DNA of 64,000 bases, taken from assembly GCA_018907035.1 (NCBI GenBank), contig JACCIC010000226.1, positions 434,001 to 498,000 on the forward strand, in the 5' to 3' direction. Under the pieces are notes generated by a model. It made no database searches and was not told where the DNA came from. It saw nothing but the letters and a program-made list of their open reading frames with translations. The DNA comes from Sycobia sp. Sy_11 (Eukaryota > Arthropoda > Insecta > Hymenoptera > Epichrysomallidae). The translations under genes and the position numbers were made by a program. Below, piece after piece: positions 35,552 through 48,165 of the stretch; positions within the stretch are counted from its first letter, which is position 1, and every line of letters begins with the position of its first letter.

Positions 35552-36986
35552 ACTTATGTAGCCGATTAAAGTTATTGCTTACGCAGATTTAATATTTATA
35601 TATATGCTAAAAAATTTTCATGAAATAAATCGTTTCTTATGACAATTAAAATTCATAAGAATGTCCCAAAATTCCCAAAACCATTATTTAGCTGTTTTAC
35701 AGGATAATTTTTCTAGCTATAATTTTAAAAATTCAGTCTTTTAGTAGGAAATGAAAGTTTTGAGTATTCGCAACGTGCAATTGATGTACTTGAGTTGTTG
35801 CTTCGATATACATCCCTCTTAGACAAAATGGATATGAAAAAGCAGCGTGGAAAGAATATATGATTTTTAATTTAAATGCAAAATATCATAAACCCATTAT
35901 TATTGTGACAATTAATAAGAGTATGATTGTGTAGTTATAGTACTCAATTTTGTATAAGCAGTAAGTATAGTTTCTAAATTAATATATTGTAATATAAATA
36001 TTTAAATATATAGTTATTTATATAAAACAGTTTTTAAATTTATTCTTATATTCTTATATTACACACTCTTAGAGGCAAATTATATTATTTACACATTTTA
36101 GATAATAAACAGTTTTTATAAACAGGTTGTAACAGGTAGATGAAAATCTATTTGGGGCCGTTATGGACCACGTGGAATTTAATTCCTTGAAAATGAAGAT
36201 CGCCTACGCATGATGAGTGTAACTTGTCATGGTTGTTAGACAACAAAGACTATTATTCAATACATGTTAGTACATATATTGAATAATTTTATTAATAAAC
36301 TAAATGCAGTGATTTTAGAATTAGATATTGTTATTTGAAAACTAAAAAAGAGAAAAAAATGAAAGAAAAAGCAAATGAAATTTAAAGTTTGTACCAACTG
36401 TTAAAAAAAGAGGCTTTCTATTTTAAAATCATATGCAAATAAAAGAAATTAAATATTTTAAAAGCATCCGTTTTAAAAAACAAAAGAAGTTTAAAAGGAT
36501 TGAATTGAGATTTAATTTAACAGATGTTTAAAAATCTTTATTTGTCAATCATTGTGCCCATTGAAACAATAAAAAACAACGATCAGAGGTTCAGAGGTTA
36601 CTTCGCCAACTGAAAAGAGACCTGCTCTTAGATTGAAATTATCTTTCCAGCACAAGCGTCGTTTTCACTCTTACTATTTTTTACTAATTAAATTGAGTTC
36701 CAAAGTATTTTTTCTTAGTATTTATATATCCACCTTAAGTCTTATCTAGAGCAGTAATGGTCTTCTGGGAAGTTTTAAATTTTTAATAAATTTATTTAAT
36801 AATTATTTTTGTTAAAAAATAGCACCTTAATTATAGGTTTTTTTCTACCACTTGACCTTGATTTTTATGTAAATTGAAAATTGAAGTAACGGAACTTTGA
36901 ATTTTGAGTGCCCGTTATGTCTCGTCTGTCTGTAATCGTTTATTCGTACTTTTTCTATTACATTTAAGAAATATATACTGATATAG

Positions 36987-36990
<4 letters not shown>
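35552..36990. other. AT-rich intergenic stretch, no gene seen
   Basis: No frame, repeat family or RNA gene is recognisable between the LINE tail and the TA run at 36991. Confidence 0.6.

Positions 36991-37021
<31 letters not shown>
36991..37021. repeat. TA microsatellite
   Basis: This is a (TA)n run of about 15 units upstream of SINE copy 2. Confidence 0.9.
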
Positions 37022-37024
<3 letters not shown>

Positions 37025-37059
37025 ATTTGCCATTAATAATTAATAATTTCTTTTGATTT

Positions 37060-37260
37060 TTTTTATGTTATTTAACGTCGCTCTATTTATGCTTCAAAAT
37101 ACTGGTGCTAATCAGCGACGGAGATCTACGATGTGTTTGTAAACAAAGCACACGTAAATTATTATAGCGGTGCTTGCGTCAATCGGCCGAGACCGGGATT
37201 TGAACTCCAATCACCAAGTTACTCGTTCTGCGTTCTAGCGATCGAGCCATCGCAGGCGTC
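37060..37260 (-). mobile_element. tRNA-derived SINE, copy 2
   Basis: The minus strand carries GCGATGGCTCGATCGC (A-box part at 37238-37249), and GAGTTCAAATCCCGG (B box at about 37196-37206). The body then matches copy 1 and ends in CGTTAAATAACATAAAA. A 13-bp duplication TTTCTTTTGATTT lies at 37047-37059 and 37261-37273. The B box here is closer to the tRNA consensus than in copy 1. Confidence 0.88.
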
Positions 37261-37274
37261 TTTCTTTTGATTTA

Positions 37275-38985
37275 TTGTTTACATATTTATTTAATTAACC
37301 TTGAAATGAAATTATTAAGTAAATAAAATTTGAATTAGCTATTTTTTTTAATTAATGAAAAATTATATCTGAAGATAATTAACATTATATGAGAGAAAAG
37401 AATAGTCCGTCAGAATATATGACCAAGAATTATATCAAAACCCAAATAATATATATATATATATATATATATCGGATTCGATATTTGTCGAGATGTGGGG
37501 TCGACTCTGTTGGGATTCGTAGTACATCCGTTTAGAAAATACTCGTAAAAAGTAAGTCCATTTGTAAAAAGTAATATAATATTAAATTTTATGATTTCGC
37601 CGAATACTAGATCTTTCAAAAAGAATTGAAATCTCCTAAAAAATTTTTTTATAAAAGTACAATAGTTAGTTTAGATTGATGTGTTTTTAGCAGATTAAGA
37701 ATTTGAAAATATATTAATCTTATCATTTATTTTATAAAAAAATTATTCCGAAATATATTAGCTCAAAGAATATTATATGACGAACTTAAAAATCAGAACA
37801 TTGAAATAGTCAGACATCCTGGGTACGATGTAGGAAAATATAATAATATGTGTAATTATACTAAATCTTTTCATAGCTACAAAAATATTCATATACCAAA
37901 ACAATATTTATATACAACGTTTTTCTGAAAAATTTCGAAATATGATAACAAAAAATAAATTATATAACGCAATTATAGCTTAAAAGAAGTGGCTAAGTTC
38001 ATTTTATATGTATCCCTATAAATATCAGTATGTATAGTTTACACAAAATATATCTAAAATTCCGAGAAACATTAATAATTAATCACTTTTAACGAAATGG
38101 CAGAGCTTACGTTTATTATATAACGAAAGCACAGTTGAAAAAAGTAATGAGATCGTTTAGAAATAACTGAGTTCTTTTTCAGTTCATTTGTATATCCCCA
38201 ATAAGTAATATAACGAGCTGATATGCCTATAAGTATTAATAAAGGAATAATATGCAGACGACTAATTGATATTAAATGATCACACACTTGATATATAATT
38301 ATAATAAGCAGACGAAAAACAAAATATAATTATTTAAATATTACCTAAGTAGGTTCAAAAAATATTACAAAATATTCAGATATCCTCAAAATATATTTTA
38401 CATATCAATGTTATACACTCGTGGTCTCATAAAATGATAGTATTGAAAAAAATTAAGCAATTTTTATTTAGTGTCCTCTATTAAAGTATACGTTTGATAT
38501 AAATACAGTTTTGTTGAATATTAGATTTGTTGACGTATACACAACTTCATATCTGCTTTTAACAAAAACAAGAATAAATATCACAAAATCGTTTATCTAC
38601 AAAACACGAATGATTTTCAATGACTCTTTTTTATTAGACCACACGTGAATAGCATTGACAGTATAGCTACATATGTCCCTTGTTCTCGAGATACAAATGA
38701 TGTAAAAATTAACTCGGCTACTTAGAAATTATTTTATTACTTTATTATCGTGTCATTTAAAAGTAATTAATTCTTTATGTTTTATATAATTTTCTAACTG
38801 TATATTTATTAGAAGGCGAGTGCTTTCTATCGTTCTGTAAGTTCGATTCGGAGAGGCGGCCTCCTACCGGCAAAATACTTGTTCTCATTTATAATCGTAT
38901 TAAGCTTACTTAACGGACTACCCTTTGGTAGATTCCTGCTGACCTTTAATAACTTGAGCCCTGCAACAAACGCGTGTGCCTGAGC
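37275..38985. other. AT-rich intergenic stretch, no gene seen
   Basis: A short TA run occupies 37447-37472. Nothing else is recognisable. The GC-richer end (38815-38985) may be part of the adjacent BEL element. Confidence 0.55.
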
Positions 38986-38989
38986 CAAG

Positions 38990-41275
38990 CATATAAGTTT
39001 GGTCTACGCGTTTAAAAGCTCCGATGTTGTAAGGAAACATGGAAGTGCATCTAAATTACTTTTACGTCTATGTAATTTTTGGAAAGGCCGAATGCAGTAT
39101 GCGGTCACGTGAATAAGCCGCATCAAATATGAAAACCGCGTAAGTATTTCAGGCTCACTTGTATCAATTTGCGCGTGCATCGTTTGCACGATTTCTGGTT
39201 GTTGAGGTCACTTCTCCTGTGCTAGCGAGAACCAGGCGCGCCTGCGCCACCATAGGCGCAACTCGCGTAATTCGTCCCGACTTGCTACTTGCGTCGCGAT
39301 GTCGCCGGGTTTTCCTTCGTTGGAACATGAGTCCATATAGCGGCGAGCAGTTCAGCTGATATTTGGGAGACGTGATTGGCAACGACTCTTCCAGTTGCAT
39401 GGGTGTTTGTTCAGCCACTTCAATGTAATCTGACTTTCCGACCACATATATATTGGCACATCTTTCAGAAAATCGAGGGTCTTTAAATGACACACAAGTT
39501 TTGTCAAGAGACTAGCTTCGCAAAACTCAAGATTAGGTATACTTAATGTTTTTAAGGGAGAAACTTTGACTTGGATGCTATAAGGCATATTTTGATTTCG
39601 CCATTGCTGTCCTGTTGGACTATATACACAGCAGCGGCGTACGCACGTGCAGAGGCATCCGAAAAACCGTGTAATCTATACGCTTGATTACCATACGTTG
39701 CCATCCACTGACTCACCGATAAAGTGAAAAGTCACAATAGAGAATTATAATAGCTTATCCACCGCTAGCGCAAATATATCGGTAAACGGCCATCCTATTG
39801 GCATCTACGGATACATAGATCTTGTATCAAAATCTTCGATGTTACATATACCGGGGATAGCCAACCTAACGCGTCGAAGACATGAGCAATAACAGAGAGA
39901 ATGTTTCTTTTGGTAACGTTTTCCAAACGAATATTTAAACCCGATATGCTAAATGGGAATGAACAATGCGATGAGTTCTAATTCATGCGTAAGGTTTTTA
40001 TTGAACCAATTATTAGATCAATTGCTTTCGGGAACGCGCTCTTAGATTGTAGCACATGCGAGGGGAGAATTTCCGGAGAATTCGCGACCCACTTGTCTAA
40101 CATAATGCCAGCAGATTTAAGGAGCTCGATTAGCTCTTCGCGCTTTAAAATTTTGTAATAGTATTTCATCCGCTTCTACGCACATGTCAACTGCGCAAAC
40201 GTTCGTAATGCTAAAAAGGAGGCGCAATTTGTACCTCACGTCACGGTATTTAAGCAATATTCCATCGAAGGCTGCCTACTGCTTGGTGACATGCATCATT
40301 CTAAGCGGTACCTCATTATTCTGCTCCGCCCGCCGTGATGAAGACCTTTGTGTGCATCCGGAGACAATCCAGCCTAAAGCGCTATTTTGGGAGAAACCTT
40401 TGCGCTACTACCTGGGAGAAAGGGAAGCGTTGCAGATCGGGGCGCAATACTGAACCATACACGTCGGCATCTAAAATTATATCTACCGAATCGGGTATGT
40501 GAATCTGCGAGTCTGCTAACTTTAGGTTTTAAAATTACGCGACATCCAATTCAGAAGGATGCGCCTTGACAATTTTGAAGTAAGGCGCTGAAGGGCGAGG
40601 GCTTCAGATTCAATTTCGAAGTCTGACATTAAACACGAACATATCGTAAATTATGTTTTGGACCGGGTTGTACCGACTGCGCTCCCGCCGACCACGGCCA
40701 AGGAAACATTTACAGCTATCTGGTAGCTTCGGTCATGAAGGAGCCTTTACAACCCAGGTCTAAAATATCCCGTGCGTGAGTGCCAGTACCGTTATGGCCC
40801 TCTAAAATAATGTGAGCATTAGCAAGGATTATGTTAACTTTCGATTCGGTAGCCGTGCCCGTACTATTATTACCTCTCACAGTTTCCTCCCGGGCCCTTT
40901 TTTCAAAGGCTGTAGAGCTAGGCTGCACTCGCTTTTTTATGTCGAAGTGCAGAAGAAGTGACTAACACTTATAGCACGATCTTTGGCACTCAACTCCGAA
41001 TTCCCAGAGCATCCTTGTTTCCATATCTAATCGTGCGCTCAATATATGAACTATCCAAATGTCCCAGGACTCTACTGGTATTTTTAAAATTTTTACATTT
41101 ATCAGTAAGACATTTATTAGACTCGTATTTCCGAAGCCGATTCTATTTTCACATGCGGCAGATTCATTAAAGAGTTTCAATGATTTGAAACTGTTAAACG
41201 CAGGTTACAGAAACGCGCTCGTAAAGACTGCCAAATCAAACCATAATTTTCACTTGTCATCGTGACATAATCAAC
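38990..41275 (-). mobile_element. BEL/Pao retrotransposon remnant, highly degenerate
   Basis: On the minus strand the order is gag, protease, reverse transcriptase/RNase H. Gag-type sequence at 41180-40960 reads VESWDIWIVHILSARLD, with a WE pair after it. A protease-like segment at 40830-40720 reads ARDILDLGCKGSFMTEA, a decayed LDxGSQxSF motif. The stretch REELIELLKSAGIMLDKW lies at 40150-40090. RNase H pieces include HGFSDASARAYAAAVYI (about 39670), LKTLSIPNLEFCEASLL (39560) and IYMWSESQITLKWL (39450). The following region (ILTRFSYLMRLIHVTAYC, 39150) is the Pao peptidase-associated segment. Integrase and LTRs are not found. It differs in sequence from the intact BEL element at 61-64 kb. Confidence 0.78.
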
Positions 41276-41379
41276 TTGATCCGCGGCGAGCCCGGCAAGA
41301 CACGATTTTAGATACTAAAGTTTAGTACAGTCGTCAACGTTGGGGGCATTGTGCACGAGAGCTGAAAAGAGATCGTAAA

Positions 41380-41809
41380 AACTATCTCAATCTTTACATC
41401 TCTCCAAAAAGTTGGGGAGATCTCATGGTCTTTGCATCACGATAATGCAGTAGCTCACACTGCATGGATTTTACATGAACATTCCGATAAAAATTCAATC
41501 ATTATCGTTCCGGAACCACCTTACTCTCCTGATTTAGCACCGTGCGACTTCTGGCTCTTGAGAAAATTCAAAAGACCACTTCGGAGAGACGGTTTTGCTT
41601 TGACTGAAGAAATAAAAGCCGAATCGAAGAAGGAACTGATGGTCATTCTGGAATACGAGTATAAAAAATGTTTTGAAAATTGAAAAAAGCGTTGGCATAG
41701 TTCCATTGCATCTATTATTTTATTATCCCGTGGAAGGATTATATTTAGAAGAGTAAATAAAGATCTCAAAAGCTATAAATAAAGTTTTACTCATAGTTGT
41801 ACACAGTAG
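41380..41809 (+). mobile_element. mariner remnant, 3' portion (same family as copies 1, 2 and 43.5 kb)
   Basis: The frame at 41432-41683 reads HHDNAVAHTA, then VPEPPYSPDLAPCDFWLL. The two Asp residues are separated by 34 positions, the DD34D spacing of mariner transposases. The C-terminus YEYKKCFEN and a 3' end GTTGTACACAGTAG beside TA (41810-41811) match the copy at 43.5-44.65 kb. The N-terminal two thirds are missing. Confidence 0.85.
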
Positions 41810-42049
41810 TAATTACATATATTTTATATAATACACATTTTTCCCTTTATCAGAATAAGAACACCTGACTATTTCAATAATCTGATTTTTAATTTCGATA
41901 TATATTACTTTGTATTCTAATATATTTCGGAATTTAGAATAAATATTTTAAATAATATTTTATAAAATAAATGATAAGATTAAAATTAGCAGATGAACTT
42001 AGTTTCCTTCCTTCACACTTAGATGGCGATATAAACAGTACGAAAAGTC

Positions 42050-43255
42050 TGATGTATCGGATCTAGTACTTATTTTTTAATTTTGGCATTTCACATAAAA
42101 TTCAAATAACAGGCGCCATAATTTGTGTAAACATTATAATTTTTTGTTCAGTAAAAAATGAATCCTGATAAATCGTTTTTTCAAAACGTTCTTTTGCACT
42201 ATTTTGTTTTGAAAAAAAATATAACAGAAACTTATATATTGCTTTAAGACTGTTATGGCGAACTGGCTCCATTGCTTACAACATCTAAAGAGTGGTTTCA
42301 CCGTTTTAGAATTGGAGATATTGATGTTAATGACAAAGAACGTTCTGTACAACCGAAAAAGTTTTAGGATAGTGAATTACAAGAATTATTGGACGAAAAC
42401 TCAGCTCAAGTGCAGAAACAACTCGCTAATAAGTTAGGAGTCAGTGACAGAGTAGTTGGCAAACTTTACATATGATCGGAAAGATTTATAAAGAAAAAAA
42501 ATGGATACAACACGATTTGACCGAAAGTGCCATTAGGAATCAATACAACATCACACTGTCTTTGCTTTCCAGGTAAGAAAAGAAGATTTTTCTGTAGCGT
42601 ATTGTGGCTGGTAATGAAAAGTGGGTCTACTATGACAATCCTAAGTGCAAAAACTCATGCGTGGACCCAGGCCAACCGTCCACATCGATACCAAAATGGC
42701 ATATACACGGCAAAAAGGTATTGCTGTGTATTTGGTGGGATAAACAGAGTGTGCTGCACTGCAAGCTGCTAAAACCAAATGAAACTGCAACTGCCGAAAT
42801 ATACAAACGTCAACTGAGTGTTTTGCAACAGAAATAGATCAAACATAGATCAGCAATCGTGAGCAATACATAGACGCAAAGTCATTCTCATGCATGACAA
42901 CGTTTAGCCACATGTCGCGAAAGCCGTTAAAAATACCTTACTAAAGCTCGAATAGGATGTTTTGCCGCACTCAGCGTACTCGACAGACATAGCGCCTTCC
43001 GATTACCGCCTATTCAGATCGATACAGCACGACTTCGTTGATACGCACTTCTGACATGTTCAAGAAGTGCGAGAATTTGGAAATGATTGAATCACCTCGA
43101 ACCCACCATGGTTCTTTCGCCATGCTATTGCCATATTACCAGAATGATGGGAAAAAGTAGTAGAAAATGACGGAAAATATTTTGATTAAGCTAACGTGTA
43201 ATCATTTTCCAAGATAAATGCCCTTTTTCCGTTAAATAGGTCGGAAACTCAGTTC
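42050..43255 (+). mobile_element. mariner transposon, third family, dead
   Basis: A degenerate transposase can be followed from about 42159 (MNPDKSFFQNVLLHYF) through VTAPTTSKEWFHRFRIGDIDV (about 42290). It continues through AGNEKWVYYDNPKCKNS (42607), IHGKKVLLCIWWDKQSVLHCKLL (42710) and MHDNV (42892) to APSDYRLFRS (43000). The second and third acidic residues are kept with 34 intervening positions. The first catalytic Asp is Asn (GNEKW). Stops interrupt the frame. The 3' end (ERWEKVV-like, ENDGKYFD) is at about 43190. Exact termini are uncertain. Confidence 0.82.
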
Positions 43256-43534
43256 GGCTCCTAATAATTATTTTTTTTTTAAGTCTTTAACATTCTGAAA
43301 ACATATCAAACTCGCTTAGTTATTTTGTTTTTCTTAAAAATTTTATTCTAAATGTATACTTACTTTTATTTAATATAAGTTGTTTTATTTAATTATTATA
43401 CTTAGATTTATTTAATATACGTAGTTTTATTTTTTACGTAGTTAAAAATAGAAACAAATTCTTTTATGAAATTCAATCCAATTTCTGAATCTAAAATTTA
43501 TGTTCCTAGAGAAAAGTCTTATTTTCGAAACTTA

Positions 43535-44652
43535 CGATGTCAAACAATTTAGTAATACGACATATTTTTTTTCTCGGCCTGTGGTAACACTACGAACCTG
43601 TAACTTCGCCACTGTAATAGTGGATGCCTATTCTCTCGATTGAGACATTAATGACCCTTGTACGACCATTTCTTTGCCGGCTATTTATTTTAAATTTAAA
43701 TTAAATTAAATTTAATTTTAATTTAATTTTAATTTAATTTAAAATGTTTAATTTTTTTTGTAACAACGCGTGATTAGTGCATGTCACGAAAATGAAACAG
43801 AGAAATTTAGAGCAACGGTGCGTGATAAAATTTTGTGTGACAGAAACTTATGAAAAAGTGCTTAAAGTGTATAATAGTGATGCTCTGAGTTGAATATTAA
43901 CCAGGAAACATTTAGAAATATTTTAACCGAAGATTTCGCCATGAATAAGCTGTGCGCGAAGATGGTACCGAAGAACCTTTCGGATGAGCAAAAAGACCTC
44001 CGAATGAACATCGCTCAGGATTCTCTCGAGCAGGTTGAAAGTGACCCTACTCATCTCAATTGAGTTATTACTGGTAATGAAAGTTGGTTTTCTTAATATG
44101 ATCCCGAAACCAAACGATCAAGCCAACATTGGCCGTCCTCTGGAGCCCCAAGGCCAAAAAAGGCGAGAATAAGCAAGTCCAAAGTGAAAACCATGTTCAT
44201 TTGTTTCTTCCACAGCAAAGGAGTGGTTCATAAAGAGTTTGTACCACCTGGACAAACCGTAAAACAAGTATTATACCGCATTGCGTTCGAAAAATTGCGA
44301 AAAAGCGTGCTCAAAGTGCGTGCAGAGATCACTTCGTATAGAATATCGTTTCGAACCATCGTACTGGTCTGATTTAATACTGTGTAACTTCTAGCTATTC
44401 AGCAAACTCAAAACACCATTTCGGAGACATGGTTTTAATTCGATTGAAGAAATAGAAGCCGAATTAAAGGAGGGACTGCTGACCATTCCAGAATACGAGT
44501 ATAAAAAATGTTTTAAAAATTAGAAAAAGCGTTGGTATAGTTGCATTGAATCCAGGGAGGGGTATTATTTTGAGTGCGATGAATTAGATTTAGAACAATA
44601 AATAAAGATCTCAATAGTTATACGTAAAGTCTTACACATTTGTACACAGTAG
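43535..44652 (+). mobile_element. mariner transposon, near full length, dead
   Basis: The 5' end lies beside TA (43533-43534) with CGATGTCAAACAATTTAG, matching the terminal repeats of copies 1 and 2. The 3' end TGTACACAGTAG lies beside TA (44653-44654), matching the 41.4 kb copy. The transposase starts near 43793. An internal loss follows DALS (43880), and later come KMVPKNLSDEQKD (43963), GNESWFS (first Asp to Asn, about 44077) and SKSKVKTMFICFFHSKG (44165). The block with the second Asp is deleted near 44330. The C-terminus is YEYKKCFKN (about 44500). An AT palindromic tract AAATTTAAATT/TTAATTTT lies at 43685-43745 in the 5' leader. Confidence 0.87.
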
Positions 44653-44654
44653 TA

Positions 44655-45494
44655 TGTATATTAAATAGATATCTTAATTAAATTTCAAATATACTAAAAT
44701 TTTTGTCTACATCAATATATAGTTTATAGAAACAGAACAAAGAATGGACAACAAAGGCGGTAAAAATGCTTTCAAAAATGTCAGAGCAGAATTGAAAATT
44801 AGCGTTATACATCATTTGACAGACATTTAATAATTATCAATAGAATGTTCAAATCGAATCACAAAAAATCTTGTCATAACGAACTAAAAATAGTTGAACT
44901 ATCATGATTATAAGTAAATAAATCTTAGAATGAAAAATGTAAAAATCGTTATAGTAAAAGTAAGAAACAGATATAAACTAGGTCCTTATTTCTGTCTAGT
45001 AAATAATAATTTTATTTTATAAGCAAGTTTTAATTCCAATATTGTAAGAAATTAATATTTATAGAATAATAAAATATTATGTTATTTATTTAATAAAAAA
45101 TAATGGAATACAATATATAAACTAACAGCTTGAAGGAATTATAAAATAATAAACTCTATTGTGCATTGAATTTAATCATCCTAAAAACTAAGTATAATAA
45201 TTAATTTTGGAATTGTTTATATGAAACATATATTATTTATACTTATTTCAATATTCGTAAATAAAAGATCCCATTCTATTTACTAATAAAATAAATAATA
45301 CAATTTAGTTTTCATGATCTTTTTTAATTCATGTAAATTTTACGTTGAGTTTAGAAACTTGTTTACCAATCATTTATACTATTTTATACGAAACTTTCGT
45401 TCATGGAATGTATAAACACTAAATTATGGTCGAGTAAGTGATTTGGTTAAAAATTTGGAGGAAATTTGGAGAATGGGGATATATATTATATATG

Positions 45495-45495
<1 letters not shown>
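44655..45495. other. AT-rich intergenic stretch, no gene seen
   Basis: The sequence is very AT-rich with no recognisable feature. Confidence 0.6.
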
Positions 45496-45496
<1 letters not shown>

Positions 45497-45543
<47 letters not shown>

Positions 45544-45573
45544 TATTAATAAACGTGTATATACGTTTATATA

Positions 45574-45643
<70 letters not shown>

Positions 45644-45676
45644 CGCGCGTGTGTGTGTGTGTTTGTGTGTGTGTGT
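45497..45676. repeat. TA, CT and GT microsatellites in succession
   Basis: (TA)n at 45497-45540 is followed after a spacer by (CT)n at about 45573-45587, then (GT)n with one GC-containing interruption to 45676. Confidence 0.97.
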
Positions 45677-45812
45677 CAGTATTTTTGCCAGTTTTAAATG
45701 TGATCATCAAATATCTATTCTAGAATCTTTGTAACATTTCGAAAATGCAGTTGCACATTTATTTTTAGAAAGCACACGCGTGCGCTCGCGATCAATTTGT
45801 TCACGCCAGCCA

Positions 45813-46160
45813 TTATACACATTTTCTCGTGGGCCGAGAGCAAATATCCGCCTTTTCTTCATTATTTCCAATACAGTGGAGTGAGCTGTTAAAAGAAAGG
45901 GTAGCTTGACAAAAAATATTGGAAGGGACCCATCGATGTAGATAATCTTTATTCACAAGAAGCGTGAACCTCGCTTCGTCAATGCGTCTGTATATCCAAA
46001 CAGTTACGTGAGCATTGACAATGGATGGGTAAAATAACCACTTCTGGTCTTTGACGGGTTCGCTCAATTTCGTCTCATTTCCCTTCGTTTGACCTGCTTC
46101 TTCCTCGCTCGTTCGCAATGACCGACTTCTCTGAGGCTTGGTTGGCTCACAGACATTGGC
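45813..46160 (-). CDS. Candidate host exon, family not recognised
   Basis: Downstream of an acceptor-like ATAGTTTTTGTAGTACAG, the minus strand is open for 115 codons to a stop at 45813. It begins ANVCEPTKPQRSRSLRTSEE and includes KDQKWLFYPSIVNAHVTVW and LVNKDYLHRWVPSNIFC. Composition is mixed and GC is higher than the flanks, unlike the AT-rich noise frames nearby. Five cysteines are present. No upstream exon or promoter could be identified and I know no matching family. It could be a terminal exon, a retrocopy, or chance. Confidence 0.3.
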   Translation of the reverse strand, partial: ANVCEPTKPQRSRSLRTSEEEAGQTKGNETKLSEPVKDQKWLFYPSIVNAHVTVWIYRRIDEARFTLLVNKDYLHRWVPSNIFCQATLSFNSSLHCIGNNEEKADICSRPTRKCV

Positions 46161-46279
46161 CTGTACTACAAAAACTATTAAAAATGAAATTACATGAATA
46201 TTAATATTTACACATAACTTTTCCTTCCCGATACCATGCCGCTAATATAAGCAGTTTTATCTGGGACACTGTATAAATA

Positions 46280-46283
<4 letters not shown>

Positions 46284-46326
<43 letters not shown>
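46284..46326. repeat. TA microsatellite beside an ACAGGGT repeat end
   Basis: A (TA)n run of about 21 units is followed by ACAGGGTATGCCATTTTAA. On its other side GGGACACTGTATAAATAT reads outward. Such GGGTGTCCC-like ends beside TA runs suggest an old interspersed repeat, but I cannot name it. Confidence 0.7.
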
Positions 46327-46328
<2 letters not shown>

Positions 46329-46504
46329 GGTATGCCATTTTAAATAACAGATACAATAATTCGTTAGCTGTAGAATATTTACCACCGAAACATTTATATA
46401 CCATTCTACCATTTTCAGCTAAGCGACTGCTCTTGAAAACCATGATACAGCTACCTAGTGTTATATATGTAAATCCAGTGCCCTGGAGCGACAAGAAATG
46501 ACAA

Positions 46505-48110
46505 AATTATCTGCTGTCTATGTATATGAAGAAAATCAAGAAAATAGCACTCGGGGGTGGTAATTGGACACGAAGGAATATGAAAAATTAATTATTTAAA
46601 CATCGCATTCATTCCTTTTATTATTGTTCTTTTGCCTGTTTTTTAATATACATTTATTATAAGCATACGGCAATATAAATACCACGATATTGTAAGTTAC
46701 ATGATAAAGAAGCGCGATTTTTTAAAAAATTTGTACAGTAAATTTAAATACACTAAAGCAATGTTAAAACACAACTTGTACGCGCAATGGGCACATTTCT
46801 TTTATATAGAACTTTCAATTTTGTCCTTGGGACTGGACGCCCGTAACGCACTATCAAACGACCTCGTTAAAATATATCTATGTACGAATAACAACGGCAA
46901 ATATTATAAACAAAGTCTGAGGGAAAAATTATTTTTATTTATATACGTTTCTAAGAATTTTGATACAATTCCTATTATTTTATATGACTTTATTATTCAT
47001 CATACTTAACGAACTGTGAATGAATAATTTTTTCCCTCGTTACAAATTGGAATTGACTTATAGAAACTATACAATAATAATAGAGCTTTGTAATAATAAT
47101 AGAGTTTTGATGAAGCCTTGAGCTTTTCATGTACATAAATATTGGCTTGTATATAACTTTACAATTACAAATATTTGTATAACCATAACAATATATATTA
47201 TATATATAATTCTTTTTATGAAAAGTTTTTGTTCCAGCATGCCACACTATGATTATATTAAAATCAGTGTCAAGGCTTAATCAATCATTAAATTTCCATT
47301 CTAATAGAATCTAGTTATTCTAATTTTTTAGTTTTTAACACTTTTTAGTTTTAGATTAATAACTTATTAGAGATAGAAAGATAATACAGAATTGAAAATA
47401 AATTATAGTTTTACATTAATTATAACAATGGGCTATGTATAATAACAATTTCGATTCTCTATTCAAATAATAAACTTTTATATTTTCATCCAACTATCGT
47501 AACTTTATTTTGATTCGACTCTTTTAATATGCCTTTGAAAAACTATGAAAAAACTATGATATGACCATCTGACAATATCACGAAATATTCAACATGTTTA
47601 TAAAATACGCTTTTTCAGGTCCGTTAATAAAATTAATATTTATATAATTAAACAATTCTTTATAGTATTTATATAGAAAACTCAATAACTTTGGCTTAGT
47701 CGTAGTTGTTTATCAATGTGCACCTAAAAATTATGTAAATTTCAAAGAATTTACTAGCGTTGCATTCGTTTTTATAATATTCTGTAAAATTGAGCACAGT
47801 TACAACATAAACTAATTTTAGAAAAGTTAAATTGTTATTTTTTGCCATAGAAGAAAATAAGCATGTCAACGTTAAAATTACATTCTAATTTAATTATCAT
47901 TGTTTATCGTTCGAAATAAAGTAGCCTTCTGCAACAGGTATCGTAAAAATCAAATTGCAATGAAATTCAATACTGATTTAGATGTAAAGAAATAATCTCT
48001 AAAAGGTATACGATTCGTTTATTAAACGGAATATTGCTTTAATTTATAGAAGCCAGATTATAAAATTCGTAATTCCCTTCATTTCATTCTCTTTATACCT
48101 ACATCGGCAG
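46505..48110. other. AT-rich intergenic stretch, no gene seen
   Basis: The 102-codon frame at 46701-47009 is open but Lys/Asn/Tyr/Phe-rich with no recognisable motif. I do not call it a gene. Confidence 0.55.

Positions 48111-48111
<1 letters not shown>

Positions 48112-48161
<50 letters not shown>
48112..48161. repeat. TA microsatellite
   Basis: This is a (TA)n run of about 25 units. Confidence 0.96.

Positions 48162-48164
<3 letters not shown>

Positions 48165-48165
<1 letters not shown>

Noticed and set aside
46701..47009. 102-codon plus-strand frame
   Set aside because: It has AT-driven composition (Lys, Asn, Tyr, Phe, Ile) and no recognisable family or gene context.
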